Assembly (NCBI RefSeq): GCF_003347665.1
Contig: NZ_QDGA01000015.1
Coordinates: 1 to 64,000 of the forward strand
Direction of reading: 5' to 3'
DNA: 64,000 nucleotides
DNA from: Microvirga calopogonii
Lineage (GTDB): Bacteria > Pseudomonadota > Alphaproteobacteria > Rhizobiales > Beijerinckiaceae
Below the pieces are notes generated by a model. That model was not told the DNA's origin. It ran no database searches and was given only the letters and a program-made list of their open reading frames with translations. A program made the translations under genes and the position numbers. The first letter of the stretch is position 1. Every line of letters begins with the position of its first letter. This document shows, in pieces, positions 61,941 to 64,000 of this stretch.

Positions 61941-62525
61941 TTAGAACGTATACCCTACCCGCACGCCCACATTGGTGAGGCCGCGGTTGTTCGAGCAGAG
62001 GCCGCCGTTCGAGAGGTGCTCGACCGTCGCCATGAGGCTCCAGTTCGTGGTCAGCCGGACGCCCACGGATCCCGATTCACGAAACAGAGCCGTGCAGCCG
62101 AGTGCCTCGCGGTTGGGCGACACCGGATCATTTTCACCGTTGTGAACGGCCCCGCCGATGGTGGCTTCAACGAACACGATCGGGGTGATGTCATAGGTCC
62201 ATGTCAGGCCCGCATAGCCGAAGCTCGTCCGGCCGCTCAGGTTGATGCTGCCGCCCAAGTGGAAGCGGGGGATGAGAAAGTTGAGAGCAGGATCGGCCGC
62301 CGTCCACGGCCGAACCGAAAGCACCTCGCCGGTGAGATTGGCCGTGTCGCTCTCCGGCCCTGTGGGATCCTGGGCCGAGGCACCGAATCGGAGTTCGGAC
62401 ACGAAGGCCGGAGACGCGGTCGCGAGGGCGGGAAGACGGGAGGGAGGCGACGGGCTTAGATCAGCGGCAAGTGCCTGCGTCCCAATGGCCAGCGCCGCGA
62501 CAGCCCCGATGAAAAGTCTGCACAT
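61941..62525 (-). CDS. Lipid A 3-O-deacylase, PagL-like
   Basis: This 194-residue outer-membrane beta-barrel protein resembles PagL, which removes the 3-position acyl chain of lipid A. The signal peptide is MCRLFIGAVAALAIGTQALA. Alternating strands follow, and the C-terminus has TVEHLSNGGLCSNNRGLTNV then GVRVGYTF: the HxSN catalytic motif and the terminal aromatic residue of barrel proteins. An ATG six codons earlier (62543) is possible. It stands next to the GTA cluster but there is no sign that it belongs to it. Confidence 0.8.
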   Translation of the reverse strand: MCRLFIGAVAALAIGTQALAADLSPSPPSRLPALATASPAFVSELRFGASAQDPTGPESDTANLTGEVLSVRPWTAADPALNFLIPRFHLGGSINLSGRTSFGYAGLTWTYDITPIVFVEATIGGAVHNGENDPVSPNREALGCTALFRESGSVGVRLTTNWSLMATVEHLSNGGLCSNNRGLTNVGVRVGYTF

Positions 62526-63059
62526 AACCGCCTCGCGATTCAATCGATTCGGAAGCTTAAGCGCCGAAACTGTCCTTGGCAGTACCAGATGAGACCCAGG
62601 CCAACGAAATCCGTCTCATGATGCCTTTGGGTAACAAGGCAAGAGCCGCCTTCGAGCGACGAGAGGCCGATCAATGCAGTGCCGGACGTGAATTCGCGTT
62701 CACGTCCGATGCTGTCGATGCAGTGGGGCTTGCACCGTCTCCTCGCGCCTATTGCGGGATGCGATGACAGCCGAAGGAGCCAGTCGCTTCCTCGCCGAAT
62801 TCCTTCCCATCGGCGGGACGTTTCCGGAAAGTTCTCCCATACGCATCATCCAAGGATGATGTTACGCGTCATACCGATCAAAATCGGAACATATGGAAAA
62901 TCAAACCAAAACATCTGGCGGGCATCATGAAGTTATACCGTATGCTGATGCAGCCGATCAGCCATGCACAAGCGCAGCCTTACTTAGGTATATTACAAAG
63001 ACATGATCCGGCGGCGCACCGTAAGCGGCGCTTTACTCGGACCACGCTGAACCACTCGC
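62526..63059. other. 534-bp intergenic region
   Basis: No gene recognised. A 63-codon plus-strand frame at 62576-62767 has no family resemblance. The segment 62840-63000 is AT-richer than the surroundings. No tRNA or obvious terminator was identified. Confidence 0.4.
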
Positions 63060-63977
63060 TCACCGGAAGCTCACGTCGACTGTGATCATCTCGTGATCCG
63101 ACACGGCCCTGCCCTGTGCGTCCCGCGCCGGCACGATCTGCGGATTCGTCGCAGCGAGGCCGCGCACGACCAACCAGTCTAGCTTTCCGAAGGGCGGCTC
63201 GTGTTTGTTCGTCGGACCGGGCGTCTGAGTCGGCAGGGCGAGATTCGCATGCCGCCACTCGAAGCCTGCCTCCCGCAGGTCGGCGAACAGAGGTTCGTCG
63301 CGCTCGGGGGCATCAAGCAGACGTTGCCGTTCATCCGCTCCTCGCGGCAAGGCCTTGGTGTTGAAATCTCCGCCGATGACGCAAGGCTCGTTGGGAGCGA
63401 TCGCGTCGAGAGCCCTCAGAAGGGCCTGTATCTGCGCCCGGCGGTCTGCCGCGTCGGTCTTGCTTTCGAGATGAGTGCCGACGATCCAGAGCGGCGCGGG
63501 AGCCCCGGAGACACGGGCGGCCAGCGCCATCCGCCCGCCGACCCGCCGCTGCGCGCCCTTGAAGCCTGAGAACCACAATCCACTCTCTTCGAGGGGGATC
63601 AGGTGCGGCGTCTCCAGGGCCAAAGCGGTTACGATGGCGTTGCCGTGGAGGCTGCAGGCGTTCTGCTCACCAGCATGGGCACGCATCTCCTCGTGGTCGC
63701 CGAGATCGAGTTCCACGAACTCGACGCCGAAGAGATAGCCCTCTCCCGTCCCGGCGACGAGATCCCGGATAGTGTGCGTATTGCCGGACCGGGCCATGCC
63801 GAGATCAACCTCGCTGAACAACGCGATGTCGGCACTGGCGCGGCTCATGAGATGGCGAACCGCCGGCCGATTTCTCATCCGCTCAGAATTGAACGCCGCG
63901 ATTCGCAGCGAACCGGGCATGGGAAGCGCTTGCGCGGGTGGCCCCTGTTCGATGCCGTGAAAGGCGGGAATGCGCAC
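63060..63977 (-). CDS. Endonuclease/exonuclease/phosphatase family protein, possibly partial
   Basis: This protein of at least 305 residues has the EEP fold: LRIAAFNSERMRNRPAVRHL, DIALFSEVDLGMARSG (metal Glu), WIVGTHLESKTDAADRRAQI, CVIGGDFNTKALPRG (Asp/Asn) and a final VSDHEMITVDVSF (Asp-His pair). Members cleave phosphodiesters in nucleic acids or lipids; the substrate here is unknown. No signal peptide is visible. The call uses a GTG at 63977, but the frame stays open to the right edge without a stop, so the true start may lie outside the window. Confidence 0.82.
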   Translation of the reverse strand: MRIPAFHGIEQGPPAQALPMPGSLRIAAFNSERMRNRPAVRHLMSRASADIALFSEVDLGMARSGNTHTIRDLVAGTGEGYLFGVEFVELDLGDHEEMRAHAGEQNACSLHGNAIVTALALETPHLIPLEESGLWFSGFKGAQRRVGGRMALAARVSGAPAPLWIVGTHLESKTDAADRRAQIQALLRALDAIAPNEPCVIGGDFNTKALPRGADERQRLLDAPERDEPLFADLREAGFEWRHANLALPTQTPGPTNKHEPPFGKLDWLVVRGLAATNPQIVPARDAQGRAVSDHEMITVDVSFR

Positions 63978-64000
63978 GAGGAGCGCCCGATGGGCCTCCT

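Overview
The window looks like chromosomal DNA of a GC-rich alphaproteobacterium of the order Hyphomicrobiales (Rhizobiales), probably near Methylobacteriaceae/Microvirga. The evidence is the CobS/CobT pair, a cytochrome c maturation block followed by DegP, a two-component pair, GlnE and a PleC-like kinase, a FeuN/P/Q-like regulator set, and a Rhodobacter-type gene transfer agent (GTA) cluster. The genus is an inference. I saw no rRNA, tRNA or CRISPR array.

Layout. 1-1.04 kb: edge of an IS630-like element with a frameshifted transposase, abutting the C-terminal end of an RTX calcium-binding protein. 1.07-7.5 kb: PaaG-like isomerase, two related small proteins, a CsbD-like protein, uracil-DNA glycosylase family protein, thermonuclease, cobT, cobS, a DUF1289 protein and a membrane-anchored aspartic protease. 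7.5-10.8 kb: a duplicated two-gene unit, [exported NG-repeat peptide, hairpin, exported ADYC-domain protein] twice, one copy with 23 NGLST repeats. 11.1-19.8 kb: dusA, a small exported protein, ybaK, a His-rich ureE, and purine catabolism genes (guanine deaminase, xdhC, xdhB, xdhA), then a glyoxalase-fold protein. 20-25.1 kb: pepN and a PleC-like kinase. 25.2-36.5 kb: glnE, a two-component pair, a single-PDZ DegP, a small exported protein and ccmH-ccmF-ccmE-ccmI. 36.5-39.0 kb: feuQ-, feuP- and feuN-like genes.

39.1-61.7 kb: a nearly complete GTA structural cluster on the minus strand, in canonical order from small terminase to host-specificity protein, then DUF2793, endolysin and a holin-like protein. 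It appears to be eroding or remodelled. The large terminase and the endolysin each carry a frameshift. At least ten palindromic intergenic repeats lie between its genes. One of these forms a terminator-like hairpin with a T-run between the tape-measure and gp12 genes. Opposite-strand genes are inserted: a YdcH-like gene, two secreted trypsin-like proteases, and a three-copy array of small lipoprotein genes. Each lipoprotein gene is flanked by a duplicated piece of the tape-measure 5' end. This array and the NG-repeat/ADYC units are the most promising undescribed systems here.

61.9-64 kb: a PagL-like lipid A deacylase and an endonuclease/exonuclease/phosphatase-fold protein that may run off the right edge. 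Start codons were moved inward wherever a Shine-Dalgarno sequence or family alignment favoured it, as stated per entry.
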